A DNA stretch of 64,000 bases from Bacteroidales bacterium. Its GTDB lineage: Bacteria; Bacteroidota; Bacteroidia; Bacteroidales; UBA932. Under the pieces are notes generated by a model, which was not told the DNA's origin, made no database searches, and was given only the letters and a program-made list of their open reading frames with translations. The position numbers and the translations under genes were made by a program. The stretch covers positions 1 through 64,000 of the forward strand of contig JAEEIJ010000097.1 in NCBI GenBank assembly GCA_016281315.1, in the 5' to 3' direction. Numbering within the stretch: the first letter of the stretch is position 1; the number at the start of each line of letters is the position of its first letter. Below are positions 50,632-59,677 of the stretch, in pieces.

Positions 50632-51159
50632 ATGAAAAAGTCTCTCGTCATCGCATTGGCACTGGTCGCCCTGGTAACCAGTTGCGACTTTATCCGTACC
50701 CTGGCCGGACGGCCCACCACCGCGCAGGTGGAGGAGATCCGGCTGCAGAAGATGGCCGCGGAAGAGGCCCGTCACCAGGCCATCCTGGACTCGATGAAAC
50801 GGGCGGAGGAAGCGATGGCTCAGGCCCTGGCCGCCAGGGAGGCTTTCCTGCTGGATTCCCTTGCGCAGGGCCGCGGGACCGTGCTGAATCCGTCCAAGAT
50901 GGGCGGCCTCTTTACCACCAAGCTGGAAAGCAAATACTATATCGTGGTGGGTGCCTTCCGCAACCGGGCCTACGCAGAGCGTAAGCTGAAAGGCTGCAAC
51001 GCCGCCGGCTACACCGCCACCATCATCAGCTTCCGGAACGGGCTCCTGGCCGTGGGCGTCTGCCCTTCCAACAGCCTGGACGAAACGCTGAAAACCCTCA
51101 AGCGCCTCCGCGGCACGGATGTGTGTCCGCAGGACGGCTGGATCCTGATGAACATCTAA
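50632..51159 (+). CDS. SPOR-domain lipoprotein
   Basis: The 175-residue lipoprotein (VALVTSCDFIRTLAG) has an Ala/Glu/Arg-rich helical stretch (about 30-80), likely a coiled coil, and a C-terminal SPOR domain (about 100-160; YYIVVGAFRNRAYAERKLKG and TLKRLRG). SPOR domains bind denuded peptidoglycan at the septum, so a role at the division site is likely. The start is set by the ribosome binding site and the signal. It is divergent from phoH and three bases ahead of the M28-like gene. Confidence 0.87.
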   Translation: MKKSLVIALALVALVTSCDFIRTLAGRPTTAQVEEIRLQKMAAEEARHQAILDSMKRAEEAMAQALAAREAFLLDSLAQGRGTVLNPSKMGGLFTTKLESKYYIVVGAFRNRAYAERKLKGCNAAGYTATIISFRNGLLAVGVCPSNSLDETLKTLKRLRGTDVCPQDGWILMNI

Positions 51160-51162
51160 GCT

Positions 51163-52509
51163 ATGAAGCGTCTTTTTGCACTGCTGGTCGCCTGCGGGGT
51201 GGCTACCGGGCTGTTTGCCCAGTACCGCACGCCGCTCCAGGACCTGGACGATTCCGAAACCGTCCGGGCGCTGAAGGAGCACGTGTCGTATCTCTCGGCC
51301 GCCCAGATGGAGGGCCGGAAAGCCGGCAGCGAAGGCGAAAAGATGGCCGCCGATTATCTGGAGGCGGCCCTGAAGGACTGCGGCATCGACCTGATCCAAA
51401 CCGGGAACGAGTTCCTGGTGGCCGGGGCCGATACCCTGCGCTCCCGCAACGTGGTGGGCTTCCTGCAGGGCTGGGACAAGGCCCTGAACGGACGGTACAT
51501 CGTCATCGGCGCCCGGATGGACAACCTCGGGATGGACAGCTTCACGCAGGACGGTGAACGGGTGAACCGCATTTATTACGGGGCCAACGGCAACGCTTCG
51601 GGCCTGGCGATGCTCATTGAACTCGCCCGGAAACTCTCCTACAGCCGTACGCTGCTCAGAAGGAGCGTCGTGTTCGTGGGCTTCGGAGCCTCGGAGAAGA
51701 CCTTCGCCGGCGCGTGGCATTTCCTGCACGGGAGCTTCGCCTCCGATGCCGATAAAATAGACGCGATGGTGAACCTGGATATGCTGGGAATTCTTTCCCG
51801 CGGCAGTCTGCAGGCCTTCGCCTCGTCGAACGAGGATCTGGAAGCGCTGGTGCGCTCCCTCCAGGGCGAACTTCTGCCCGTGCAGGCGGAAATCGTTCCC
51901 CAGGCGCCCTATCCCTCGGACCAGGTGGTTTTCTACGACGGGGAGATTCCTTCCGTTCTCTTTTCCACGGGCCGATACCCCGAGCACGGCACCGGCCGCG
52001 ACAGCTATGAAATCATCGATTTCCCCGGGATGGAACGGGAACTGGAATATATCTACAGCTACGTGCAGCACCTTGCCAACGGCCAGCGGCCCCTGTTCCG
52101 GAGCGACGGCTCCCGCGGGAAGGGGAGCGCCCAGGGCAACGTGTACGCCTACAACGACGTGGACGTGAAGCCGATGTTCCTGAATTCCCCGGATCCGTCC
52201 ATCTTCCTGGAGCGCTGGGTCTATCCTTATGTCAAGTATCCCAGGTACGCGCAGGAAAACGGCATCCAGGGCCGTGTGCTGGTGGAGTTCGTGGTGGATG
52301 AAAAGGGGAATGTGGGAGACGTGACGGTAGTGCGCGGCGTGCACGAAACTCTGGATGCGGAAGCCGTCCGGGTGGTGGCCGCATCGCCCAAGTGGCGTCC
52401 CGGCCGGCAGAACGGCAAGAAAGTGAAGGTGGCGGTGACGGTGAGCGTGGACTTCCGCCTGCAAAAGGATAAAGGCAAGTTTGGAATTAACGGAACGGTA
52501 ATCAAATAA
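51163..52509 (+). CDS. Degenerate M28 peptidase-fold protein with TonB C-terminal domain
   Basis: The 448-residue exported protein (signal peptide to about 20) has an M28 aminopeptidase-like domain (about 30-305), a linker, and a TonB_C-type domain (about 345-435; [24 protein letters not shown] and [20 protein letters not shown]). The zinc site looks broken. The usual His is Arg118 (VIGARMD), the bridging Asp of the DNxSG motif is Gly143 (GANGNASG), and the Glu-Glu pair is Ser177-Glu178. It is therefore probably a non-catalytic binding protein. It follows the SPOR gene by three bases and shares one base with leuS (TAATG). Confidence 0.8.
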   Translation: MKRLFALLVACGVATGLFAQYRTPLQDLDDSETVRALKEHVSYLSAAQMEGRKAGSEGEKMAADYLEAALKDCGIDLIQTGNEFLVAGADTLRSRNVVGFLQGWDKALNGRYIVIGARMDNLGMDSFTQDGERVNRIYYGANGNASGLAMLIELARKLSYSRTLLRRSVVFVGFGASEKTFAGAWHFLHGSFASDADKIDAMVNLDMLGILSRGSLQAFASSNEDLEALVRSLQGELLPVQAEIVPQAPYPSDQVVFYDGEIPSVLFSTGRYPEHGTGRDSYEIIDFPGMERELEYIYSYVQHLANGQRPLFRSDGSRGKGSAQGNVYAYNDVDVKPMFLNSPDPSIFLERWVYPYVKYPRYAQENGIQGRVLVEFVVDEKGNVGDVTVVRGVHETLDAEAVRVVAASPKWRPGRQNGKKVKVAVTVSVDFRLQKDKGKFGINGTVIK

Positions 52510-55268
52510 TGGACTATAACTTTTTAGAGATCGAAAGCCGCTGGCAGCGGTGGTGGGCCGAACACAAGACGTATAAGGCGGAGGTGGATCCCTCCAGGCC
52601 CAAGTACTATGTGCTGGATATGTTCCCGTACCCGAGCGGGGCGGGCCTGCACGTGGGCCATCCGCTGGGCTACATCGCCAGCGACATCTTCGCCCGCTAC
52701 AAGCGCCTGAAGGGCTTCAACGTCCTGCACCCGATGGGCTACGACGCCTTCGGCCTGCCGGCGGAGCAGTATGCCATCCAGACGGGCCAGCATCCGGAGA
52801 AGACCACCCACGACAACGTGGCGCGCTACCGGCAGCAGCTGGACCGCATCGGCTTCTCCTTCGACTGGGACCGCGAATTCCGCACCTGCGACCCGGACTA
52901 TTACAAGTGGACCCAGTGGGCCTTCCTGAAGATGTTCGGCTGCTGGTACGACAATAAGCTGCAAAAAGCCCGTCCCGTCGAGGAACTGGTCAAAGCCTTT
53001 GAAGAGGGCGGTAGCACAGCCGTGGAGGCGGCCTGCAGCGAAGGCCCGGCCTTCAGCGCAGCCGAATGGAAAGCCTTCTCCGAGAAAGAGAAGGCGGATA
53101 CGCTGATGCGCTACCGCATCGCCTATCAGGGCGAAAGCACCGTGAACTGGTGCCCGGCGCTGGGAACGGTCCTCGCCAACGACGAGGTGAAGGACGGCTT
53201 CTCCGAGCGGGGCGGTCATCCCGTGTTCCAGAAGAAGATGACCCAGTGGCAGCTCCGCGTGAGCGCCTATGCCGCGCGTCTGCTGGACGGCCTGGACAAG
53301 CTGGACTGGACGGATTCCCTGAAGGAGATGCAGCGCAACTGGATCGGCCGCAGCGAAGGCGCGGAGATGGTCTTCAAGGTGAGCTGCGACGGCACTGAGC
53401 ACGACGTCACCATCTTCACCACCCGGGCCGATACAGTCTTCGGCGTCACCTTTATGGTGCTGGCTCCGGAGAGCGAGTGGGTGGAAAAACTCACCTCCAA
53501 GGCCCAGAAGGCCGAAGTGGACGCCTACCTGGAGGCCGTGAAGAAGAAGACCGAACGCGAGCGTATCGCCGGGAAGGCCGTCACAGGCGTCTTCTCCGGC
53601 TCCTACGGCATCAACCCCCTCACCGGGGACAAGGTGCCCGTGTGGATCTCGGAATACGTGCTCGCGGGCTACGGCACCGGGGCCATTATGGCCGTACCGG
53701 CGCACGACAGCCGCGACTATGCCTTCGCCAAGAAGTTCGGCCTGCCCATCATCCCCCTCATCGAAGGGGCCGATGTCTCCGAGCAGAGCCTGGACGCCAA
53801 GGAAGGCATTATGTGCAACAGCGGCTTCCTGAACGGACTCACCGTGAAGGAGGCCATTCCCGCCGCCATCGACTACGTGGAGAAGCACGGGATCGGCCAC
53901 AGAAAGGTCAATTACCGCATCCGCGACGCCATTTTCTCCCGTCAGCGCTACTGGGGCGAGCCTTTCCCCATCTACTATAAGGACGGCATCGCCACGCCCA
54001 TCCCGGAGGAGGAGCTGCCGCTCACGCTGCCGGAGATCGGCGAATACAAACCCACCGAGGACGGTCAGCCGCCGCTGGCCCGTGCGAAGGACTGGACCTA
54101 TAAGGGCTATCCGCTGGAGAAGAGTACGATGCCCGGTTTCGCGGGTTCCAGCGCGTACTATCTGCGCTATATGGATCCGCACAACGATGCCGCCCTGGTC
54201 TCGAAGGAGGCCGATGAATACTGGCGCAGCGTGGACCTGTACGTGGGCGGCACGGAGCACGCCACGGGCCACCTCATCTACAGCCGTTTCTGGAACAAGT
54301 TCCTATGGGACCTGGGCTATGTGGCGGAGGACGAACCTTTCCGCAAGCTCATCAACCAGGGAATGATTCAGGGCCGCTCGAATTTCGTGTACCTCATTCC
54401 CGGGACGAACAAGTTCGTATCGGCCGGCCTTAAGGACCAGTACGAGACCATTCCCGTGCACGTGGACGTGAACATCGTCTACAACGACAGGCTGGACCTG
54501 GAGGCCTTCCGCGCCTGGCGGCCGGACTATAAGGACGCGGAGTTCGTCCTGGAGGACGGCGAGTACATCTGCGGCTGGGCCATCGAGAAGATGTCCAAGA
54601 GTATGTACAACGTGGTGAATCCGGACCGCATCTGCGACACCTATGGGGCCGATACCCTCCGCCTCTATGAGATGTTCCTGGGTCCCATCGAGCAGGCCAA
54701 GCCCTGGGACACCAAGGGCATCGACGGGGTGAACCGCTTCCTGAAGAAGTTCTGGCGCCTGTTCTGGGACCGCGAGAAGTGGCTGGTGACGGACGACGAG
54801 CCTTCGAAGGACGAACTCAAGGCCCTGCACAAGCTCATCGGCAAGGAGCAGGAGGACATCGAACACTTCTCCTACAACACTACCATATCGGCCTTTATGA
54901 TTGCGCTGAACGACCTGGGCAGCTGCTCCAAACGGGCCATCCTGGAACCGCTGGTGGTGCTGCTGAGCCCCTTCGCCCCGCACATCGCGGAGGAACTGTG
55001 GCATCAGCTGGGCCACGAGGATTCGGTGGTATATGCCGCCTTCCCGGAATATAAGCCCGAGCTGGCCGCGGAGAACTCGGTCAACTATCCCGTTTCCTTC
55101 AACGGGAAGACGCGCTTCCTCTTGGAGGCGCCTGCATCGGCCTCTCCCGCAGAAGTGGAAGCCCTGGTGCGCGGCCACGAAAAGACGCCGCAGTACACGG
55201 AAGGCTTCGTGATTGCGAAGGTGATCGTGGTGCCCGGCCGAATCGTGAACGTGGTCCTTAAGAAATAG
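52509..55268 (+). CDS. leuS: Leucyl-tRNA synthetase
   Basis: The 919-residue class I enzyme charges tRNA-Leu. HIGH is present as HVGH at 48-51 in [21 protein letters not shown] at 694-698 in [14 protein letters not shown], and the CP1 editing domain in between has [19 protein letters not shown]. The C-terminal anticodon domain ends with the family's short beta extension. A Bacteroidota-type insert after the Rossmann half (about 155-195) explains the length. It shares a base with the preceding stop and is followed by a YitT-family gene after six bases. Confidence 0.96.
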   Translation: MDYNFLEIESRWQRWWAEHKTYKAEVDPSRPKYYVLDMFPYPSGAGLHVGHPLGYIASDIFARYKRLKGFNVLHPMGYDAFGLPAEQYAIQTGQHPEKTTHDNVARYRQQLDRIGFSFDWDREFRTCDPDYYKWTQWAFLKMFGCWYDNKLQKARPVEELVKAFEEGGSTAVEAACSEGPAFSAAEWKAFSEKEKADTLMRYRIAYQGESTVNWCPALGTVLANDEVKDGFSERGGHPVFQKKMTQWQLRVSAYAARLLDGLDKLDWTDSLKEMQRNWIGRSEGAEMVFKVSCDGTEHDVTIFTTRADTVFGVTFMVLAPESEWVEKLTSKAQKAEVDAYLEAVKKKTERERIAGKAVTGVFSGSYGINPLTGDKVPVWISEYVLAGYGTGAIMAVPAHDSRDYAFAKKFGLPIIPLIEGADVSEQSLDAKEGIMCNSGFLNGLTVKEAIPAAIDYVEKHGIGHRKVNYRIRDAIFSRQRYWGEPFPIYYKDGIATPIPEEELPLTLPEIGEYKPTEDGQPPLARAKDWTYKGYPLEKSTMPGFAGSSAYYLRYMDPHNDAALVSKEADEYWRSVDLYVGGTEHATGHLIYSRFWNKFLWDLGYVAEDEPFRKLINQGMIQGRSNFVYLIPGTNKFVSAGLKDQYETIPVHVDVNIVYNDRLDLEAFRAWRPDYKDAEFVLEDGEYICGWAIEKMSKSMYNVVNPDRICDTYGADTLRLYEMFLGPIEQAKPWDTKGIDGVNRFLKKFWRLFWDREKWLVTDDEPSKDELKALHKLIGKEQEDIEHFSYNTTISAFMIALNDLGSCSKRAILEPLVVLLSPFAPHIAEELWHQLGHEDSVVYAAFPEYKPELAAENSVNYPVSFNGKTRFLLEAPASASPAEVEALVRGHEKTPQYTEGFVIAKVIVVPGRIVNVVLKK

Positions 55269-55274
55269 CGCCCT

Positions 55275-56246
55275 ATGCTTGCAAAATCCGCCTTTACCGT
55301 CATTAAGGAGTGGCTGATGGTCACCCTGGGCATCCTCATCTACACCCTGGCCTGGGCGGTGTTCCTCATCCCCAACAACCTGGTGGGCGGTGGCGTCTCC
55401 GGTATCTCCTCGATGATCCAGTACGCCACGCAGGGGACCATCCAGATGGGTTATTCGTACTTCGTGCTGAATGCCATCCTCATCGTCGCCGCCGTGGTGA
55501 TCCTGGGAATGGGCTTCGGCGCCAAGACCCTCTACGCCATCGTGCTGGCCTCCTTGGCCCTGCGCTTCCTGCCGGGGCTCATCCCTCCCCAAATCGTCCA
55601 GCATCTGGCCATCGACAACGGAAAACTGCTCTCCGTGCTGATGGGCGGCCTGATGGCCGGCATCGGCATCGGGATGAGCATCTCCAACGGCGGCTCCACC
55701 GGCGGGACGGACATCATCGCGCTCATCTACACGAAGTACCACAACGTCTCGCCCGGCAAGGTGATCCTGTTCCTGGACTTCGTAATCATCCTTTCCTCGC
55801 TGGTCATCCCTTCCTATGTGGCCGATCTGGACCCGGAGACGGGCGCGGCCCTGCTGGATGCGGAGGGGAACGCCCTGATGCACCGGATGCCCTTCTACGA
55901 CAAGGTGACCACCGTTCTCTACGGTCTCATCCTGGTGACGGTGAACAGCAATGTGCTGGACCTGTACATTTCCGGTTCCAAGCAGAGCGTGATGCTGTTC
56001 ATCCTCTCCCGTGAGTATGACAAGATTGCCGATGCTATCACGCAGGACCTCCACCGCGGGGTTACCGTGCTGGACGGCAAGGGCTGGTATACCAAGCACG
56101 ATATGAAAGTGCTGATGGTGATTACCCGGAAGACGGACCTGAATCTCCTGCTGCGCTACATCAAGCAGATCGATTCGCACGCCTTCCTCTCCGTGAGCTC
56201 CGTGAACGGCGTTTACGGGAAGGGCTTCGACACCATCAAGAAATAA
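55275..56246 (+). CDS. YitT-family membrane protein
   Basis: The 323-residue protein fits the YitT/DUF2179 family: five or six transmembrane helices (about 10-235) with the signature FLIPNNLVGGGVSGISSMI and ISNGGSTGGTDIIALI, then a cytoplasmic DUF2179 domain (about 240-320; VTVLDGKGWYTKHDMKVLMVITRK). The loop DLDPETGAALLDAEGN is a small insertion. Family members are inner-membrane proteins without a firmly known substrate. It follows leuS by six bases. Confidence 0.9.
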   Translation: MLAKSAFTVIKEWLMVTLGILIYTLAWAVFLIPNNLVGGGVSGISSMIQYATQGTIQMGYSYFVLNAILIVAAVVILGMGFGAKTLYAIVLASLALRFLPGLIPPQIVQHLAIDNGKLLSVLMGGLMAGIGIGMSISNGGSTGGTDIIALIYTKYHNVSPGKVILFLDFVIILSSLVIPSYVADLDPETGAALLDAEGNALMHRMPFYDKVTTVLYGLILVTVNSNVLDLYISGSKQSVMLFILSREYDKIADAITQDLHRGVTVLDGKGWYTKHDMKVLMVITRKTDLNLLLRYIKQIDSHAFLSVSSVNGVYGKGFDTIKK

Positions 56247-56302
56247 AGTTCTCTGACATACAGTAGGGATGAGCGCGCCCGCGGCCCACTTCTTCCTTGC
56301 TT

Positions 56303-56812
56303 ATGAACCACCTGTTAGTATGGCTTGCGGTGGCGCTTTTACTGGTTGCCGTGGTGCTGCTGGGAATCCTTCTCCACCTGCGCCTGCACCCGAAAGAGAC
56401 CACCGGCTCTTCTTCCAGCCAGGGCTTTCGGCCCGACCCCAATGAATCGGCGGCTATCGATCAGTATCTCTACGACAGGTGTTGCCGGTATATGATGGAA
56501 CACCGGCCTTTCCTGGTGCCGTTTTTCAGCCTCCAGGATCTGGCCAACGCCGTCTTTACCAACAAGCTGTATCTGAGCAAGACCATCAACCGTTATTCCG
56601 GAAAGAACTTCCGCCAGTACGTAAACTACTACCGGGTTATGTATGCAATGGAACTCTTCCGGAGCAATATGAGCCTGCGCATCCGGGACCTCACCGAATT
56701 GTCCGGTTTCCGGTCCCAGACCGTTTTTCTGCGGAGTTTCAGGCAAGTGATGGGGGAGGCGCCCAGTCTGTGGTGCGCGCGGATACGGAAAAAGAAAAAC
56801 AGTAAACCTTAA
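56303..56812 (+). CDS. Membrane-anchored AraC-type regulator, DNA-binding domain only
   Basis: The 169-residue protein begins with one transmembrane helix (residues 4-28, LLVWLAVALLLVAVVLLGILL). A short linker follows and then an AraC HTH domain (about 65-160; FSLQDLANAVFTNKLYLSKTINRYSGKNFRQYVNYYR and GFRSQTVFLRSFRQVMGEAP). There is no sensor domain. The ATG at 56303 is used; a TTG six bases upstream adds nothing. Such minimal membrane regulators could respond through the helix or a partner protein. It lies after the yitT gene (56-base gap) and converges with the RluA-family gene. Targets are unknown. Confidence 0.78.
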   Translation: MNHLLVWLAVALLLVAVVLLGILLHLRLHPKETTGSSSSQGFRPDPNESAAIDQYLYDRCCRYMMEHRPFLVPFFSLQDLANAVFTNKLYLSKTINRYSGKNFRQYVNYYRVMYAMELFRSNMSLRIRDLTELSGFRSQTVFLRSFRQVMGEAPSLWCARIRKKKNSKP

Positions 56813-56827
56813 ACCCGGCCGCGGGCG

Positions 56828-57529
56828 TTATCCCTGCTGAATCCCTTTCCAACTTTGAGGAACAGGGGCCGTTACATCCACCTCGGTCTTTTTGACGGGG
56901 TGGATGAACTGTATCCGGCGGGCGAGAAGGCTGATGCCGCCGTCCGGGTTCGAGCGTTTGGCGCCGTACTTGAGGTCTCCCTTGATGGGACAGCCGATGT
57001 GGGCGAGCTGGCAGCGGATCTGGTGGTGACGGCCGGTAAAGAGCCGGATCTCCAGGAGGAAATAACGCTCGGTGGTCTGAATCAACTGATAATGGAGCTT
57101 TGCCTCCTTGCCGTTTTTGCTGACGTAAGACTTGTTCTGTGCTTCGTTGCGCACCAGATTGTCGATGAGGGTGTCCTCGTCTTTGGGCGGCCTGCCGGCG
57201 GTGAGGGCCCAGTAGGTCTTGTGGATTTCCCCTTTGCGGAGCAATTCGTTCAGGCGTTCCAGGGCCTTGGAAGTCTTGGCGAAAAGGCATACGCCGCTCA
57301 CCGGGCGGTCCAGGCGGTGGGGGACGCCCATAAACACCTGCCCGGGCTTTCCGTCCCGCTGGGCGATGAAGGCCTTGAGCGTCTCACTGAGGGGCTCGTC
57401 GCCGGTTTTGTCTCCCTGGACTATCTCTCCGGACCGCTTGCAGAAGATAAGCAAGTGGTTGTCTTCGAAGAGGATGCGTCCTTCCAGATCGCGGTATTCT
57501 GCGTCCGATAGGGTTCTATATACACTCAT
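56828..57529 (-). CDS. RluA-family RNA pseudouridine synthase
   Basis: The 233-residue cytoplasmic enzyme converts uridine to pseudouridine in rRNA or tRNA. The catalytic Asp is in PHRLDRPVSGVCLFAKT, and FTGRHHQIRCQLAHIGCPI with GDLKYG completes the core. There is no S4 domain. The ATG at 57529 lies eight bases after a TATCTTTG box on the minus strand. It is divergent from the OmpA-family gene. The exact RNA site cannot be told. Confidence 0.9.
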   Translation of the reverse strand: MSVYRTLSDAEYRDLEGRILFEDNHLLIFCKRSGEIVQGDKTGDEPLSETLKAFIAQRDGKPGQVFMGVPHRLDRPVSGVCLFAKTSKALERLNELLRKGEIHKTYWALTAGRPPKDEDTLIDNLVRNEAQNKSYVSKNGKEAKLHYQLIQTTERYFLLEIRLFTGRHHQIRCQLAHIGCPIKGDLKYGAKRSNPDGGISLLARRIQFIHPVKKTEVDVTAPVPQSWKGIQQG

Positions 57530-57537
57530 TTCGAGTG

Positions 57538-57573
57538 CAAAGATACAATTTTATGAGAATATTTGTATATTTG
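57538..57573. promoter_or_regulatory. Divergent promoters of the rluA-type and ompA-type genes
   Basis: CAAAGATA (57538-57545) is the minus-strand TATCTTTG box for the pseudouridine synthase. TATATTTG (57566-57573) is the plus-strand box for the OmpA gene. The boxes are 20 bases apart. Confidence 0.7.
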
Positions 57574-57594
57574 TGCATTAGACCTTTTAGACCC

Positions 57595-59238
57595 ATGAAG
57601 AAACTGTTCCTTGCTGCGGCGATGGTTTTCGCTTCGTTTTTGGCTTTCGCCCAGGACGAAGAACCCATCCAGTACATTCCCAAGCATGAATTCACCGTCA
57701 ATGTCTTCGGCGGCCTCAATCTGGGCAGCGTGATGCTTCCCGGGCAGGAGACCCGTACGGCCTCGTACGTAGATCCCAACAACGGTGTAGCCGGTAATCC
57801 TACGTTACACCAGTTCCCCGGTGAGGAGGTCAACGGTGCCTTCCATACCAAGCCGGGGCTCACTTTTGGTGCCGGCCTGGGCTACATCTGGCACTTCAGC
57901 GACCACTGGGCCTTCCAGACGGGGGTGGATTTCGCGTTGTATAAATACCACGTGTATACAACCCAGGACGGTCCCACGGACGGGGTGCTGTTCAGCGGTA
58001 TGAACTACGTTCGTTTCAATCCGAATGGTAATGTGACAGAAAACCAGACCGGCGGTTTCGCCCATACGGGATTCCGGGAAGATGCCACGCTGGGCTCCAT
58101 CCAGATTCCCCTGATGATCCAGTGGTCCACGCCCATCAGCGAGAAGCACCGCTTCTATGTGGCCGGCGGTGCCACCGTGGGCATTAACGTGTACGGCAAG
58201 AGCAAGCAGCACTGGGATGAACTGACCCAAACGGGCAATTCCATCAGTTGGAACGAGGGGGGGACCGGCAATTACGAAGTGGGCGACTTGCAAGCCATGG
58301 CTTCCCGTAGCCGCGTCTCCGCAGCCACCGATACGCTGATTGTTTTCCATAAGGCCCCGCTGGATGTCCGCGCTTCGCTTGAAGTGGGTTTCCGCTGGTC
58401 GCTCGCGCCGGGATGGGGACTGTATACCGGTATCTATGCAGACTACGGCCTGCTAAACCAGTTCCTCAAGAAGAATTACAGTCTGGTGGAAGGCCGTTCG
58501 GACTGGGACGAATATGTGGCCCAGTTGTCACCCCGGGTTCGGGCCGAAGACCCCTATGGCGATAAAGATCAATGGTCCTATCACAGCATCTTCAACAGCG
58601 TGGGCCTGCCTGTTCTGTTCACTGCCGGCGGTCAGCCCATTTACAATGCTCCCGCTGCCAGCGGTCCGCAGTATGCCACGGCTCTCCCGCGTGAGCAGTA
58701 TAGTGCCCCCGGCAACCGCTACTTCGACGGAAGCATCCATGCCGGTGCCGTGGGCTTTAAGATCCGCCTCAGCTTCGGCAAGGTGAAGAAACATCCCAAG
58801 CCCGCACCGATTCTGCAGACCTATGATGAACCGGTTGTTTCCCAGCCGGCTCAGGAACCGGCGGCACCCGTAGCGGAAGTGCCCGAGGAGATCAAGCGCA
58901 CGATGCAGGAGCTCTCCGTGACCCTGTTCGCCTTCGACAAGTTCAACCTGGACGCCAAGGCCATTGCCGGCCTGAAGAAGGTCATTGACTGGCTGCAGGA
59001 TTTCCCGGAACTCCACGTCCAGATTGAAGGCCACACGGACTGGGAAGGCTCCGACGAGTATAACCAGAAGCTTTCCGAGCGCCGTGCCAAGGCTGTGCAC
59101 GACTACTTCGTGGAGCACGGTGTGAACCCGGACCGCCTCTCCTACGTAGGCTACGGTGAATCCCGTCCCATCGCCACCAACGAGACGGCAGAAGGACGTC
59201 AGAAGAACCGCCGTGTGGAGCTGACTATCCTCCAGTAG
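57595..59238 (+). CDS. OmpA-family outer-membrane protein
   Basis: The 547-residue protein has a signal peptide (to about 19, LAFAQ) and an N-terminal beta-barrel (about 25-405; FTVNVFGGLNLGSV, FGAGLGYIWHFSDHWAFQTGVDF, GAVGFKIRLSFGKV). A Pro/Ala linker (about 410-440) and an OmpA-like peptidoglycan-binding domain follow (about 445-545; VQIEGHTDWEGSDEYNQKLSERRAKAV and GYGESRP). It probably tethers the outer membrane to the wall. The ATG at 57595 is chosen for the signal peptide; an in-frame ATG at 57535 precedes the promoter box. A strong terminator follows. Confidence 0.9.
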   Translation: MKKLFLAAAMVFASFLAFAQDEEPIQYIPKHEFTVNVFGGLNLGSVMLPGQETRTASYVDPNNGVAGNPTLHQFPGEEVNGAFHTKPGLTFGAGLGYIWHFSDHWAFQTGVDFALYKYHVYTTQDGPTDGVLFSGMNYVRFNPNGNVTENQTGGFAHTGFREDATLGSIQIPLMIQWSTPISEKHRFYVAGGATVGINVYGKSKQHWDELTQTGNSISWNEGGTGNYEVGDLQAMASRSRVSAATDTLIVFHKAPLDVRASLEVGFRWSLAPGWGLYTGIYADYGLLNQFLKKNYSLVEGRSDWDEYVAQLSPRVRAEDPYGDKDQWSYHSIFNSVGLPVLFTAGGQPIYNAPAASGPQYATALPREQYSAPGNRYFDGSIHAGAVGFKIRLSFGKVKKHPKPAPILQTYDEPVVSQPAQEPAAPVAEVPEEIKRTMQELSVTLFAFDKFNLDAKAIAGLKKVIDWLQDFPELHVQIEGHTDWEGSDEYNQKLSERRAKAVHDYFVEHGVNPDRLSYVGYGESRPIATNETAEGRQKNRRVELTILQ

Positions 59239-59261
59239 TCTTCGGGAAACCGATTTAAAGG

Positions 59262-59314
59262 GATTCTTCGCATCTGTCCATTTGACCGTTGCGAAGAATC
59301 TCTCTTTTTATTTT
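59262..59314 (+). terminator. Rho-independent terminator after the OmpA gene
   Basis: An 11-base-pair perfect stem (59262-59272 with 59290-59300) is followed by a T-rich tract to 59314. Confidence 0.9.
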
Positions 59315-59342
59315 GTAAATTGCAAAAAAAGCCGTACATTTG
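59312..59342 (+). promoter_or_regulatory. Promoter of tRNA-Pro(AGG)
   Basis: TTTG (59312-59315), exactly 19 bases, and TACATTTG (59335-59342) match the consensus. The tRNA begins 12 bases later. Confidence 0.87.
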
Positions 59343-59354
59343 CGGTCCATTCTT

Positions 59355-59427
59355 CTGGATGTAGCGCAGTTGGTAGCGCACCTGGTTAGGGACCAGGAGG
59401 TCGCTGGTTCAAGTCCAGTCATCCAGA
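59355..59427 (+). tRNA. tRNA-Pro with unusual anticodon AGG
   Basis: Acceptor arms 59355-59361/59420-59426 pair perfectly with discriminator A59427; CCA is not encoded. The anticodon stem 59381-59385/59393-59397 is perfect, and the loop TTAGGGA places AGG at 59388-59390. The T arm is 59403-59407/59415-59419. C1-G72, A73, G35 and G36 are proline identity elements, and the D arm matches the tRNA-Pro(CGG) at 377. Adenosine at position 34 is rare in bacterial tRNA-Pro and would probably need deamination to inosine. Confidence 0.92.
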
Positions 59428-59432
59428 CGCTA

Positions 59433-59462
59433 AAAAGGAGCTCCCAAAGGGGCTCCTTTTCG
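59433..59462 (+). terminator. Rho-independent terminator of tRNA-Pro(AGG)
   Basis: Stem 59433-59441 with 59452-59460, with an inner CCC/GGG pairing, ends in a T run directly after the tRNA. Confidence 0.88.
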
Positions 59463-59510
59463 CGTCTGTCTTCCTGGACTTGAACGTCCTCTACGTTACC
59501 CCCTCCCAAA

Positions 59511-59536
59511 CCCTCCCCTCGGGGGAGGGCTTTTTC
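59511..59536 (+). terminator. GC-rich terminator-like hairpin
   Basis: CCCTCCCC (59511-59518) pairs with GGGGAGGG (59522-59529), followed by C and five T. No gene directly precedes it, so it may be a backup terminator or an intergenic repeat. Confidence 0.6.
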
Positions 59537-59558
59537 ACGGCCTTCGGCCTTCCAATAT

Positions 59559-59677
59559 CTTTGGTTAAAGCACGAAATATGCCTTCTATCCTCGGTTACT
59601 GTGCTTTAGAACCCATTTTCCCCCTGCCTAAAGCATACTTTTGGCTCTGGAAAGGCGATTCTGTGCTTTAACCAAAG
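59559..59677. repeat. Four-arm palindromic element at the end of hutI
   Basis: Outer arms CTTTGGTTAAAGCAC (59559-59573) and GTGCTTTAACCAAAG (59663-59677) are perfect 15-base inverted copies. Inner arms GTGCTTTAG (59601-59609) and CTAAAGCA (59628-59635) give four alternating arms. They form two units of about 51 bases with a period of 62-63. The right arm contains the hutI stop codon. Confidence 0.8.
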
